The translations under genes were made by a program, and so were the position numbers. Below are positions 11,626 to 22,795 of a stretch of 64,000 bases of DNA, piece by piece. The number at the start of each line of letters is the position of its first letter. Within the stretch, counting starts at the first letter, position 1. A model generated the notes under the pieces. The model did no database searches, was not told the DNA's origin, and was given only the letters and a program-made list of their open reading frames with translations. The DNA comes from Perognathus longimembris pacificus (Eukaryota > Chordata > Mammalia > Rodentia > Heteromyidae). The stretch is taken from NCBI RefSeq assembly GCF_023159225.1, contig NC_063175.1:2672755-2736754 (forward strand), read 5' to 3'.

Positions 11626-12105
11626 CACAGGTTTAGGCTAGTTACAGCAGATGATCACAAGAGCCCAATAGCTATACCCTAATGAACACATAAGATGATG
11701 CTGAGTGAAATGAACTCCACATTATGGAAACGATTGTTGTTATCAGTGTTGTAACTACTGTCAACGTGCTATGTGTAACTGTAACTTCTATTGTTGATGA
11801 TCCTCTTGTATCCCCTTCCTGTGGTTGTACCTACACTATCTCTGTATTTTATCTGAGTATATTGGAAACCATGTATACTGGTAAACAGTGGTATGTAGGG
11901 TAAAAAAGTACAAACAACTACAAAAGCAAAACTGGTATAAATGAACTGAACAACTCATCAGGGGAAAAGGAAAGGGGGAGGGGGAGGGGGGAATGAGGGA
12001 CGAGGTAACAAACAGTACAAGAAATGTATCCAATGCATAATGTATGAAACTGTAACCTCTCTGTACATCAGTTTGATAATAAAATTTTGAGAAAAAAATA
12101 AAATT
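11626..12105 (+). repeat. L1 3' UTR with G-rich polypurine tract
   Basis: The region follows the ORF2 stop. At 11960-11992 it contains GGGGAAAAGG followed by runs of GGGGG separated by A, a candidate quadruplex-forming tract of the kind found in mammalian L1 3' UTRs. It ends with CTCTGTACATCAGTTTGATAATAAAA and an A-rich tail. The same end marks the younger truncated L1 copies in this window. Confidence 0.85.
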
Positions 12106-12120
12106 AAATTAAAAAGTTGG
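12106..12120 (+). repeat. Right target-site duplication of the full-length L1
   Basis: Exact second copy of AAATTAAAAAGTTGG (compare 4110-4124), directly after the A-rich L1 tail. Confidence 0.8.
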
Positions 12121-12995
12121 TATCTTCTCTGCCTCTTTTCCCTTTCTACAAAAATTACCTCAATACCCAAGTTCTCTCCTAAAGAAATCTTATTTACAAA
12201 GTTCTATTATTTTCAAACTCCAAATGAAAAAATGATTGGCCTTTTTTAATCTCTCTCCTATGAATTATATCCAAATAATTTTAGATTTTTTCCCAGAAAA
12301 ATAAAATAAACTCACAGCTTTTTTACTCCAAGCCAGGATCTAATTTTGTAGCCTCTGTCTTGCAAAGCAGTTACTCACACCTTAACAATCCTGAGAGTTG
12401 CAGTCTAGGAGGCATTTCCCAAAGCTAAAAATGCCATTTTCTATCCCTCCCCCTGTCCCCTAGGCAACCTGGAAAGAAAAAGTGTAATGGGTTGAATAAA
12501 AAATAAAAATTTGCCTCCAAATTTATATTTCATCTTCCCACATCTATGAGGAGAGAAAATAATGAAGATTTCATATTGAATGAGCTAATGTTGACATCTT
12601 AACCAAGTATCTTTCTGTCTATATTCTAAAAAGAATATATATATGAAGATATTTGAAACACTTGAAAGATAAATTGAACTGTGAAATAACACAACATTAA
12701 CACAAGTTTAGTTACATTACTTAAATACATATAGTGGATACTAGTATTCATAGACTACTCTCTTTCACCCATATGCCAAGTTAAGAAGGACTTCCTTCTA
12801 TCCTATTCAATTTCTTCAGGTTATATATCAATGTGCACTTACTATTACAGATTTTAGCAATACTTATTCATAAATGAGACACACTATCTGTGCCTATTAT
12901 AGCAATTTTTTGTTTCCAACTGTGTAACGTATCATATGTCTCCAGTTAAGTGGCTGAAATTTCTCAGCACACACTGGAAATATAAATTCAACACC
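12121..12995. other. Unique AT-rich DNA, nothing identified
   Basis: No gene or repeat family recognised between the full-length L1 and the next SINE. Confidence 0.5.
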
Positions 12996-13003
12996 AACTT
13001 TAC

Positions 13004-13246
13004 AGCTGGGTGCCACCCATGGCTCATGCCTGTCATCCTAACTACTCAGGAGGCCGAGATGTGAGGATCATGGTTCGAAGTCAGCCTTGGCAGGAAAGTC
13101 TGTGAGACTCTTATCTCCAATTAACCACCAGAAAACTAGAAGTGACACTGTGACTCAAAGTGGCAGAGCACTAGGCTTCAGCAAAAGAGCTCAGGGACAG
13201 TGCCCAGGTTCTGAGTTCAAGCCCCATGACAAAAAAACAAAAACAA
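13004..13246 (+). mobile_element. Geo-type SINE (B1/7SL-like head plus tRNA-like tail)
   Basis: The head reads GGGTGCCACCCATGGCTCATGCCTG and continues with CTACTCAGGAGGCCGAGAT, resembling the 7SL Alu domain. A linker AGACTCTTATCTCCAATTAACCACC follows, then the 3' module (GTGACTCAAAGTGGCAGAG ... GTTCTGAGTTCAAGCCCC) and an A-rich tail. AACTTTAC lies on both sides (about 12996-13003 and 13247-13254). Confidence 0.85.
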
Positions 13247-13924
13247 AACTTTACTAATCATTCACTTACAAGTCTAAAAACTTAAAGGTCAGGTCTATTT
13301 TATTTTCTTTAACCTGACCTACTACAAATAAAGCATAGATATATTTCCCTTCTGCAATTTAATTACCTGCTGGAGATCAGACACTTACAGTTTGAAGGTG
13401 TCATTTAGCAGCCTGGGGAAATCGGAACCTCTTTCTATTTGCATTGCATCTTTCTAACAAGAATCCAGACAGACTTAGCCTCCCTCCTCAGTGCCCCAGA
13501 AAAAGGTCACAGTCTGTCATTAGAAGCTTGAATGAGAAATGGCAAGATGAACATTTCTTATGATAAAAGCTAGAGGAACTGAAAACAAATAACATATTGA
13601 CATTTAAAGCATACCATTTTAAAATAGAGGGCACAATGTTGTGTCATTGGTACATTCCTCATTATTGGGTTTTCATCTCTTTTCAGAGTCTTTAGGTTAG
13701 AGGCGGAAATAAAGGTCATCCTGTCCAAGCACCACCTAATTTCCTGAAAACTTCCTTCCTACATGGTACAGTTTAGTCTGTGTGCTAATAAATGGATATT
13801 TTGGTCAATGAAAAAGCAAGGCTTTAGAGGTTAAATTTAATCCCCAGCTATGCATATTCCATGTGCCATCTTTATTCTATTTGAACCCTACTGTACTCTT
13901 TTGTTGTGTGTGCTCATATGCTTG

Positions 13925-14040
13925 TTCTTTGTTTGTGACAGGATTTCACTATGGAGCCCAGGCTGGCCTGAAACTGGAAATTCTCCTTCTTTAGCCTCTA
14001 GAGTACTGGGCTTACAAACATATGCCACCACTCCAGCTTA
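13925..14040 (-). repeat. B1 SINE, minus strand
   Basis: The plus strand reads GACAGGATTTCACTATGGAGCCCAGGCTGGCCTG and continues to CTGGGCTTACAAACATATGCCACCAC. This is the reverse complement of a 7SL-derived B1. The copy is moderately diverged and has no clear flanking repeat. Confidence 0.8.
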
Positions 14041-14118
14041 TGAAGTTATTTTTTAGACATTAAAATCTCCACTTTTAGTTTCTCCAACTCTTTTACAAAT
14101 TGAACACTCATTGATGAA

Positions 14119-14325
14119 TTTTTTTTTTTTTTTGGCCAGTCCTGGGGCTTGGACTCTGGGCCTAAGCACTGTCCCTGGCTTGTTTTTGCTCAAGGCTAGC
14201 ACTCTGCCACTTGAGCCACAGCGCCACTTCTGGCCATTTTCTGTATATGTGGTGCTGGGGAATTGAACCCAGGACCTCATGTATATGAGGCAGGCACTCT
14301 TGCCACTAGGCCATATCCCCAGCCC
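14119..14325 (-). mobile_element. IDL SINE, minus strand
   Basis: A T run (the A tail) is followed by GGCCAGTCCTGGGGCTTGG and ends in GGCCATATCCCCAGCCC. The reversed B-box (GGGAATTGAACCC) and reversed A-box lie in the expected places. CTCATTGATGAATT occurs at 14107-14120 and 14326-14339, an exact TSD. Confidence 0.92.
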
Positions 14326-14340
14326 CTCATTGATGAATTT

Positions 14341-14924
14341 TTTAAAATGTCTTTTAACAGAGCATCTTGAAATACAAATAAATCAAATAAACATAATTGT
14401 TACTTTTCCCATTTATTAGCAAACCAATTAAAATATGCACTATACAGATCATTCCTTAATATTTTTAAAGAACATATATATTTTATTATGCCCATGAAAA
14501 TATTTCATTTATATAAAATGCATGTAACATTCTGATGACAAATAATTGCCATAAATTCATTGAATAGTAACATAGTTCATATAAGCAGGACATTGCTCTA
14601 TCCTCTTTGTTTCCTTCTACTATCTTTTATTGTATAAGTCAGTATTGGAGTTTGTAACCTTTAGCTTCCAACATAATTTACTAATATCATAAAGCATTTT
14701 CTTGTGTTATAAGCATGTTTCTTTCTTCTTTTAAGTCTTTTAAGCTAGGATGGTATGACAAGGCTAAAGCAGGAAGAAATAAAAGAAAAGAGACATGCTT
14801 CTTGATCTGCATGCCGAATTTAGGAGTTAAAGACTCAAAGCATGGCTCCTATCTCTAGCTTTTGTACTTTTGGGGCTGAGTGATTTCGGGTGAGTAAAAT
14901 GGGTAAGACCCACACAAAATATTG
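14341..14924. other. Unique AT-rich DNA, nothing identified
   Basis: No gene or repeat family recognised. Confidence 0.5.
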
Positions 14925-14938
14925 CCCAGGTAATCTTT

Positions 14939-15147
14939 TGGTTTTGTCCTGGAACCTTAACTCAGGGCCTACCTGGGCATTGTCCTTGAGCTTTTGTGAT
15001 CAAGGCTAGTACTCTACCACATGGGCCACAGCTCCACTTCAGAGGCTTTTTGGTGGTTAATTGGAGTTAAGAGTCTCAAAGACTGTCAGACCTGGCTCAG
15101 AACCTCAATTCCTGGGGATTACAGGCCTGACCCAAAGGCACCAGCTT
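14939..15147 (-). mobile_element. Geo-type SINE, minus strand, with TSD
   Basis: On the plus strand it runs from TTTTGTCCTGGAACC through the reversed 3' module and the GGTTAATTGGAGTTAAGAGTCT linker to a reversed B1-like head. The exact duplication CCCAGGTAATCTTT flanks it (14925-14938 and 15148-15161). The body has diverged from other Geo copies, including a shortened head. Confidence 0.85.
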
Positions 15148-15161
15148 CCCAGGTAATCTTT

Positions 15162-16150
15162 AGGACTTCCTTTTATTTGACATGTCTTTCGCTGTTTCTG
15201 TCTCTACCCATTTTTAAACAGTTACCAAATTTTTGCCATTTCAATAGAGAAAATATATTTAAATACCCCTTCTTAAATTTCAAAGAAGGCAGATTTGGAT
15301 ATTCTTGCCTGTATTTCTTGTAACTTAACATCTAAAAGTAGGTACCCTGATAAGGAAGCTTGAATGCTTTCAGCTCATGTCTTAATTTTTACTTCTGAGT
15401 TAGCTTTTTTTTTATATTACCTAAAATAATTTCCCTGACTCCTCCTTTCTCCTCCCTCACTTCCCCTCTAAATGACGTTTGTCTCTTGTAATCTTAAAAA
15501 GTGTAGAGAGCTGATGACTTATCTTCCATTGCTGCTTTGTGGCAAAAGTAGACAGTCAATTCTAAAAAAAGAGAACCAAGAAGCAATTTCCCTTTTTTAA
15601 TTTAGGAGGTGACATTCAAAATTCGCAACTGCCATAATCTGGACCAAAACATTATCAGGATCAGAAGACATTGAGTTATTGTTTCACTCAAAGAAAAATT
15701 AATAAAAAGCCATGCTTTAAAAGTAGAACATGTTTCCTGTATGGATAGTTAACAGAATTTTTAAAGAAGTATAAAAACAGCAAGGAAATGTAAAAGTCTA
15801 AAGATTTCACATATTGAATATCAGCCATCAACAGAAGCAGCATGTTAGAATGATAGCTACTCTTAACGATGGCAACTCATATAAAGCTGTTGTCTGTTTT
15901 AGATGGCCATGGTCAGCTTAGAGCTATGCTTTATAAGAAAGGTTCTGTTTTAGTACTGAGTGCCTCCTGGAGGAAGGAAGTTGATTTTACATCCTGCCAT
16001 GACTCACAGAAATAAGGTATTTTCAGTCTTTGATGAATCTAGTTGTTTTCACTTCTGTTATAAGAGAAATAGATCTTATTCCTGAAATGTAAATTGAGGC
16101 ATAAACACCTATTTTCTAAGCCGTCTCTCCTCCTGTCCTCTGAGAAGCAA
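15162..16150. other. Unique DNA, nothing identified
   Basis: No gene or recognised repeat up to the polypyrimidine tract. Confidence 0.5.
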
Positions 16151-16437
16151 CTTCTTTTCTTCTTCTTCTTCTTCTTCTTCTTCTTCTTCTTCTTCTTCTT
16201 CTTCTTCTTCTTCTTCTTCTTCTTCTCCTCCTCCTCCTCCTCCTCCATCTCCTTCTCCTCCTCCTCCTCCTCCTCCTCCTCCTCCTCCTCCTCCTCCTCC
16301 TCCTCCTTCTTCTTCTTCTTCTTCTTCTTCTTCTTCTTCTTCTTCTTCTTCTTCTTCTTCTTCTTCTTCATCCTCCTCCTCCTCTTCTTCCTCTTCCTCC
16401 TCCTCACCTCCTTCTCTTTCTCCTCCTCTTCCTTTGC
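16151..16437 (+). repeat. Compound TTC/TCC polypyrimidine microsatellite
   Basis: About 280 bases are almost pure pyrimidine on the plus strand: TTC repeats (about 16156-16225), TCC repeats (about 16226-16307, with a CATCTCC interruption near 16246), TTC repeats again (about 16307-16369), then degenerate TCC/TTC. The poly-Glu, poly-Lys and poly-Phe open frames across it are artefacts of the repeat. The tract adjoins the tail side of a minus-strand B1, so it may have grown from that A-rich tail. Confidence 0.95.
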
Positions 16438-16496
16438 TTCTTCTGCTTCTACTGCTGCTTCTTTTCTCCTCATTCTCTCTCGGGTGCTCATTCACT

Positions 16497-16600
16497 TTCC
16501 TCAGAATCTCACTATATTGTCCAGCCTATCCTTGAACTCATCATCATTCTACCTCTGCTTCCTGAGTGCTAGTAACACATGCATGCACGCCCCCTAACCA
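16497..16600 (-). repeat. B1-like SINE, minus strand
   Basis: The plus strand reads CAGAATCTCACTATATTGTCCAGCCTATCC, continues through CTCTGCTTCCTGAGTGCTAG, and ends in ACACATGCATGCACGCCCCC. This is an old B1 in reverse. Its 3' tail side faces the polypyrimidine tract. Confidence 0.7.
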
Positions 16601-17076
16601 TAGCCCCTTCCCTTTTTGGTTCTCCATTTACCTCTAAGTGTAAACAGTTGATTATTATAATGTGTGATTTTTCAGAGACTGTCCTACAATCAAAATTAAC
16701 CTTAACAACCCAGGGCCTCAAATACACTGACCATTTATATCCAACCATTATCACCAGCATCCTTAACAAATTGAAGTCTTTGGCTTTTCTTTGATTTAAT
16801 AAATATTTAGTCTTATCTCAATCTCTTACACACAGCACTGTGTTACAAAGAAAAACTAAGCATATAACTCAGTCAAATGGAGGAAGAGTCACACCCATAG
16901 TAAGGAAATACAAGAAGTTTACAGAGATGATCAAGGGAGTACATGGCAGTTGTACCTACCCCAATCTGCATAAGAAGATAAGGAAGCTAATCCCACTATG
17001 CTGAGTTGAAAAGTCAGCAAGAAGAAGGGGAAGGATATTTTTTTGGTTTCACATAGTATCAGGAATACAATATTTT
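16601..17076. other. Unique DNA, nothing identified
   Basis: No gene or repeat family recognised before the next L1 insertion. Confidence 0.5.
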
Positions 17077-17090
17077 GGGAGGAGTATTTC

Positions 17091-18417
17091 TTTTATTGTT
17101 TTTCAAATTTTTATTATCAAACTGATGTACAGAGAGGTTACAGTTTCATATGTTAGGCATTGGATACATTTCTTGTACTGTTTGTTACCTTGTCCCTCAT
17201 ACCCCCCTCCCTCCTCCCCCTTTCCCTTCCCCCCCTGAGGTGTGCAGTTCACTTAAACCAAACAGTTCGGTAAGTATTGCTTTTGTAGTTGTTTGTCTTT
17301 TTTTACCCTGTGTCTCTCAATTTTGGTATTCCCTTTCAATTTCCTAGTTCCAATACCAGTATACATGGTTTCCAATATACTCAGATAAGATTAGAGATAG
17401 TGTAGGTACAACCACAAGAAGGTGATACAAGAACATCATCAATAATAGAAGCTACAGATACACATGGGATGTTGAAAGTAGTTACAACTGTGATATAACA
17501 ATTGTTTCCATAACATGGAGTTCATTTCACTTATCATCATCTTATGTGTTCATAAGGGTATAGCTATTGGGCCTTGTGATGCTCTGCAATGACTTGCCTA
17601 AACCTGTACTAATTATTCCCAATAAAGGAGACCATAGAGTCCATGTTTCTTTGAGTCTGGCTCACTTCACTTAGTATAACTTTTTCCAAGTCCTTCCATT
17701 TCCTTACAAATGGGACAATGTCATTCTTTCTGATAGAGGCATAAAATTCCATTGTGTATATGTACCACCTTTTCCTGATCTATTCGTCTACTGAGGGGCA
17801 TCTGGGTTGGTTCCAGATTCTCGCTATGACAAATTGTGCTGCGATGAACATTGTTGTGCTGGTGGCATTACTGTGATTTTGTTTGTGGTCTTTTGGATAG
17901 ATACCCAAAAGTGGGGCTGCTGGGTCATGCGGGAGTTCTATATTTAGCCTTCTGAGGAATCTCCATACTGCTTGCCAGAGTGGCTGAACCAGTTTACATT
18001 CCCACCAACAATGAAGTAGGGTTCCCTTTTGGCCACATCCCCTCCAACAATTGTTATTGTTAGTTTTCTTGATATATGACATTCTTACTGGGGTGAGATG
18101 GAATCTCAATGTTGTTTTGATTTGCATTTCTTTTATGGCCAGTGATGTAGAGCATTTTTTCATGCCTCTTGGCCATTCTCATTTCCTCATCAGAGAAGTC
18201 TCTTTGTAAGTCTTTAGCCCACTTGAGGAGGGGGCTATTGGTTCTTTGCGGTTTTTTTTTGGAAGAAGGTAATTTTTTTAGTTCTGCATATATTTTAGAT
18301 ATGAGGCCTTTGTTCGTTGAATGGCCGGTAAAGATCTTCTCCCAGTCTGTGGACTTTCTGTTTATCTTGCGAGCTATGTCCTTTGCCGTGCAGAAGCTCT
18401 GCAATTTGATGCAGTTT
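17091..18417 (-). mobile_element. 5'-truncated young L1, minus strand
   Basis: This is about 1.3 kb of L1 3' end in reverse: T-rich tail, GATGTACAGAGAGGTTACAG, the reversed G-rich tract (17201-17237), then the ORF2 C-terminus. The ORF2 frame stays open at 17780-18163 and again over 18060-18533, including the Cys-rich [15 protein letters not shown] segment. GGAGTATTTC at 17081-17090 and 18422-18431 is the TSD. The 127-codon C-terminal frame differs from the copy at 21450-21833 by only two residues, so both are recent. Confidence 0.92.
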
Positions 18418-18431
18418 GGGGGGAGTATTTC

Positions 18432-19364
18432 CCCATTCATCTCATCATGCCTTTTAGAGACTATCAGAAAGCAAGTGTTGTGTTGATTTTTATACACAAG
18501 GACACTGGGTTGTGTATATAAGCAACTTACCAAAAAGGCTCCACAAGAATTTGATGAATGTTAGTAGATGAATCAGCTCAGATGAATCTCTCCATTTATA
18601 TTAAAACAAATGATATTATATGTATACGGAGAAAGAGAAGCACTGGACTGATGATCCAGGCTGCTGGCATGACGCTCTCTGACTTTTACAAGACTACTCA
18701 AGGTTGCAAATGAGGCAATAATACAAGAAACCCTGAAATTCTAAGTCCATATTTTCAAAATAGTAGATGACATCAAATATCAAAGTATCTGTTTCTTCAA
18801 TATGGTAATACTAGAACCTTTCCACAAAACTAAATGTCACTCTTCATCAAGTCCTTGGTAACTACACATTTTAATTACCTCTTCTCATCTGAATTTCTTT
18901 GTTTTTTGTTTAACCTCCATCACCCGAGTTTAGTTTAATTTGTTTAGAAGATTTCCAATAAACACATGCAACTATGAAAAAAACACTCTGTGCACACTTG
19001 TAGCCAAGGAACTTAAAAGCACTAAGCCCACAAACTTTGCATTATTCTGGATCAGAAGTCATAACATGTCCCACATAAGAAGGAAGTGAAAGCAACCTAA
19101 GTATAAATGAAAGTAGTTAATATTAATGCAGTAAGGTTTTAAATTCTGCAGTTGAGAATTCACTAACAAATATCTCCTTGCATTGGAAGAAAAATGTATT
19201 TAAGACTGTGTTATGACAGATTAGCAACATTAGTTTCTAATTTCATGCATTACTTCTTTACTAAGTATTTTTGTCATCTTTTTCATATTTATTCCCTAAA
19301 ATCCTTTACATTTCCATGTTCAAAACCCTGTGATAAAAACAATGCACAGCATGTTCCCTTGTCT
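18432..19364. other. Unique AT-rich DNA, nothing identified
   Basis: No gene or repeat family recognised between two L1 insertions. Confidence 0.5.
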
Positions 19365-22300
19365 TTTAAATGAAATAGAGGAAGCAATCCAGAAATTCAT
19401 ATGGAACAATAAAAGACCTAGAATAGCAAAAACAATCCTAAGCGGAAAGAACAGTGCTGGAGGAATTACAATACCCAACTTCAAGCTGTATTATAAAGCT
19501 ATAGTAATAAAAACAGCTTGGTATTGGCACCGGAACAGGCCTGAAGACCAATGGAACAGAATTGAAGACCCAGAAATGAACCCACAGAACTATGCCTACT
19601 TAATCTTTGACAAAGGACCTAAAAAATAGTCTGGAAGAAAGATAGCCTCTTTAACAAATGGTTCTGGAAAAACTGGTTCAATACATGCAACAAACTAAAA
19701 CTAGATCTTTATATGTCACCCTGCACCAAAATCAATTCCAAATGGATCAAAGACCTCGAAATCAAAACAGATACCCTGAACATAGACGCAAAAATGCTCA
19801 ACAAAATTCTGGCCAATCGAGTTCAACAGGTCATCAAAAAAATCATACACCACGATCAAACTGGATTCATCCCAGTGGTGCAAAGTTGGTTTAATATACG
19901 CAAGTCAATTAATGTAATCCACCACATCAACCGGAGCAAGGTAAAGAACCACATGGTTTTATCTCTGGATGCGGAAAAATCGTTCGATAAAATCCAGCAC
20001 CCATTTATGCTAAAAGCCCTGGAAAAACTGGGATTCCAGGGAACATTCCTGAATATAATCAAGGCAGTTTATGACAAACCAACAGCAAGTATAACTCTAA
20101 ATGGTGAAAAACTAAAGCCATTCCCTTTAAAATCAGGAACAAGGCAGGGATGTCCCCTCTCTCCCCTGCTCTTCAACACAGTACTAGAATTCCTAGCCAG
20201 AGCAATTAGGCAAGAAGAAAATATAAAGGGGATCCAAATAGGAAAAGATGAAGTTAAACTTTCTCTCTTCGCAGATGACATGATCCTATACCTAAAGAAT
20301 CCCATAGACTCTACCCCCAAGCTACTAGAGCTGATCCAAAACTTCGGCAAAGTTGCAGGATATAAAATAAACCTTCAAAAATCAACGGCTTTTCTCTATG
20401 CTAACGACCCGAAGACCAAGGCTGAAATCAGGAAAACAACGCCTTTTGCAATAGCTCCCCAAAACATAAAATACCTAGGAATAACCTTAACCAAAGAAGT
20501 GAAAGACCTCTTTGATGAGAACTTGAAAAGCTTGAAAAACGAAATTAAGTCAGAACTAAGGAAATGGAAAAACCTCCCATGCTCCTGGATTGGGAGGATT
20601 AATATAATCAAAATGGCAATATTGCCAAAGGCTATCTACAAATTCAATGCAATACCCATTAATATCCCAACACTATTTTTTAATGAAATAGAGGAAGCAA
20701 TCCAGAAATTCATATGGAACAATAAAAGACCTAGAATAGCAAAAACACTCCTAAGCAGAAAGAAGAGTGCTGGAGGAATTACAATACCCAACTTCAAGCT
20801 GTATTATAAAGCTATAGTAGTAAAAACAGCTTGGTATTGGCACCAGAACAGGCCTGAAGACCAATGGAACAGAATTGAAGACCCAGAAATGAACCCACAG
20901 AACTATGCCTACTTAATCTTTGATAAAGGAGGTAAAACAATAGTATGAAAGAAATATAGCCTCTTTAACAAGTGGTGGTGGCAAAACTGGTTCAACACAT
21001 GCAACAAACTAAAAGTAGATCCTTATATATCACCCCAAAATCAATTCCAAATGGATTAAAGACCTCGAAATCAAAACAGACACCCTGAAAACACTAAAGG
21101 AAGGAGTAGGAGAAACACTTGGGCTCCCTGGCGCAGGACGGAACTTCCTTAACAAAGACCCAGAAAGGCTACAAATCAAAGAAAGGTTGGACAAATGGGA
21201 CTGCATCAAACTCCAGAGCTTCTGCACGGCAAAGGACATAGCTCACAAGATAAACAGACAGCCCACACACTAGGAGAAGATCTTACCGGCCATTCAATGG
21301 ACAAGGCCTCATATCTAAAATATATGCAGAACTAAAAAAATTACCTTCTTCCAAAACAAAACCACAAAGAACCAATAGCCCCCTCATTAAGTGGGCTAAA
21401 GACTTACAAAGAGACTTCTCTGATGAGGAAATGAGAATGGCCAAGAGGCATGAAAAAATGCTCTACATCACTGGCCATAAAAGAAATGCAAATCAAAACA
21501 ACATTAAGATTCCATCTCACCCCAGTAAGAATGTCATGTATCAAGAAAACTAACAATAACAATTGTTGGAGGGGATGTGGCCAAAAGGGAACCCTACTTC
21601 ATTGTTGGTGGGAATATAAACTGGTTCAGCCACTCTGGCAAGCAGTTTGGAGATTCCTCAGAAGGCTAAATATAGAACTCCCGCATGACCCAGCAGCCCC
21701 ACTTTTGGGTATCTATCCAAAAGACCACAAACAAAATCACAGTAATGCCACCAGCACAACAATGTTCATCGCAGCACAATTTGTCATAGCGAGAATCTGG
21801 AACCAACCCAGATGCCCCTCAGTAGACGAATAGATCAGGAAAAGGTGGTACATATACACAATGGAATTTTATGCCTCTATCAGAAAGAATGACTTTGTCC
21901 CATTTGTAAGGAAATGGAAGGACTTGGAAAAAGTTATACTAAGTGAAGTGAGCCAGACCCAAAGAAACATGGACTCTATGGTCTCCCTTATTGGGAATAA
22001 TTAGTACAGGTTTAGGCAAGTCATTGCAGAGCATCACAAGGCCCAATAGCTATACCCTTGTGAACACATAAAATGATGCTAAGTGCAATGAACTTCATGT
22101 TATGGAAACAATTGTTATATCACAGTTGTAACTACCTTCAACGTCCCATGTGTATCTGTAGCTTCTATTATTGATGATGTTCTTGTATCACCTTCCTGTG
22201 GTTTTACCTACACTATCGCTGTAATCTTATCTGAGTATATTGGAAACCGTGTATTCTGGTATTGGATGCAGGAAATTGAAAGGGAATACCAAATTTGAGA

Positions 22301-22524
22301 GACACAGGATAAAAAAAGACAAACAACTACAAAAGCAATACTTGCAAAACCCTTTGGTGTAAGTGAACTGAACTCCTCTGGGGCGGGGGGAAGGGAAAGG
22401 GGGAGGAGAGAGGGGGGTATGAGGGACGAGGTAAAAGTGCAAGAAATGTATCCAATGCCTAACGTATGAAACTGTAACTTCTCTGTACATCAGTTTGATA
22501 ATAAAAGTTGGAGGAAAAAAAAGT
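19365..22524 (+). mobile_element. Chimeric, internally duplicated L1
   Basis: The segment 19365-19779 is the ORF2 post-RT region ([22 protein letters not shown] onward). It joins abruptly at about 19777-19779 to an upstream part of ORF2, the RT domain. The element then runs normally through RT, through the same post-RT region a second time (from about 20681), the Cys-rich C-terminus (21450-21833), the TAG at 22002-22004, the G-rich tract (22378-22412) and an A-rich end. The junction shares TGA with both parents. No TSD was found. Best explained by a template switch during reverse transcription. Confidence 0.88.
19713..20948 (+). pseudogene. L1 ORF2 fragment containing an intact RT frame
   Basis: This 411-codon frame is the longest in the window. 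Its first 20 or so codons come from the post-RT duplicate. From about 19780 it is L1 reverse transcriptase: [27 protein letters not shown], the [12 protein letters not shown] motif (near 20145) and the catalytic FADD (20268-20279), followed by the connection region. It ends at TGA 20946-20948, where related copies have TGG (Trp). There is no endonuclease domain and no proper start, so it is a transposon fragment rather than a host gene. Confidence 0.9.
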
Positions 22525-22795
22525 TGCTCTGCATAATAGTTAATTTCACATGCCAACTTAAATGGCTAACTTGAAATAGTATTAAGACAATATTCAATTT
22601 AATAAGTAAATATTTGAATATAATAAAATATTAGCTAAGTGTTATTTCTGAGTGCTGACACTGGAAATATCTCATGAAGTATATTACCTTTCTCAGTGTG
22701 GTACCATCCATTCTTTAAAGGTATGAATAGAATAAAACATGTGGGAAAGAAGAATCTACCTCCTTTTTTTCCTGACTGCCTATGGCAGCTGGAAC

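Larger units (their letters stand above)
4337..12105 (+). mobile_element. Full-length LINE-1, inactive
   Basis: The order is complete: 5' UTR (about 4337-6275), ORF1 (6276-7259), short inter-ORF spacer, ORF2 (about 7421-11625), 3' UTR with G-rich purine tract, AATAAA-rich end and A-rich tail, all inside a matched 15-bp TSD. It spans about 7.8 kb, or roughly 7.4 kb without the nested L1 tail and nested SINE. ORF1 has an in-frame stop. ORF2 has several frameshifts, two insertions and a changed catalytic-motif residue, so this copy cannot mobilise itself. It is the reference for reading the truncated L1 copies elsewhere in the window. Confidence 0.92.

Noticed and set aside
16039..16597. Long open frames rich in Glu, Lys, Phe or Ser on both strands
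   Set aside because: They are translations of the TTC/TCC microsatellite and have no non-repeat coding content.
19713..20948. 411-codon frame as a host gene
   Set aside because: It is L1 reverse transcriptase with a chimeric start and a nonsense end, inside an L1 insertion.
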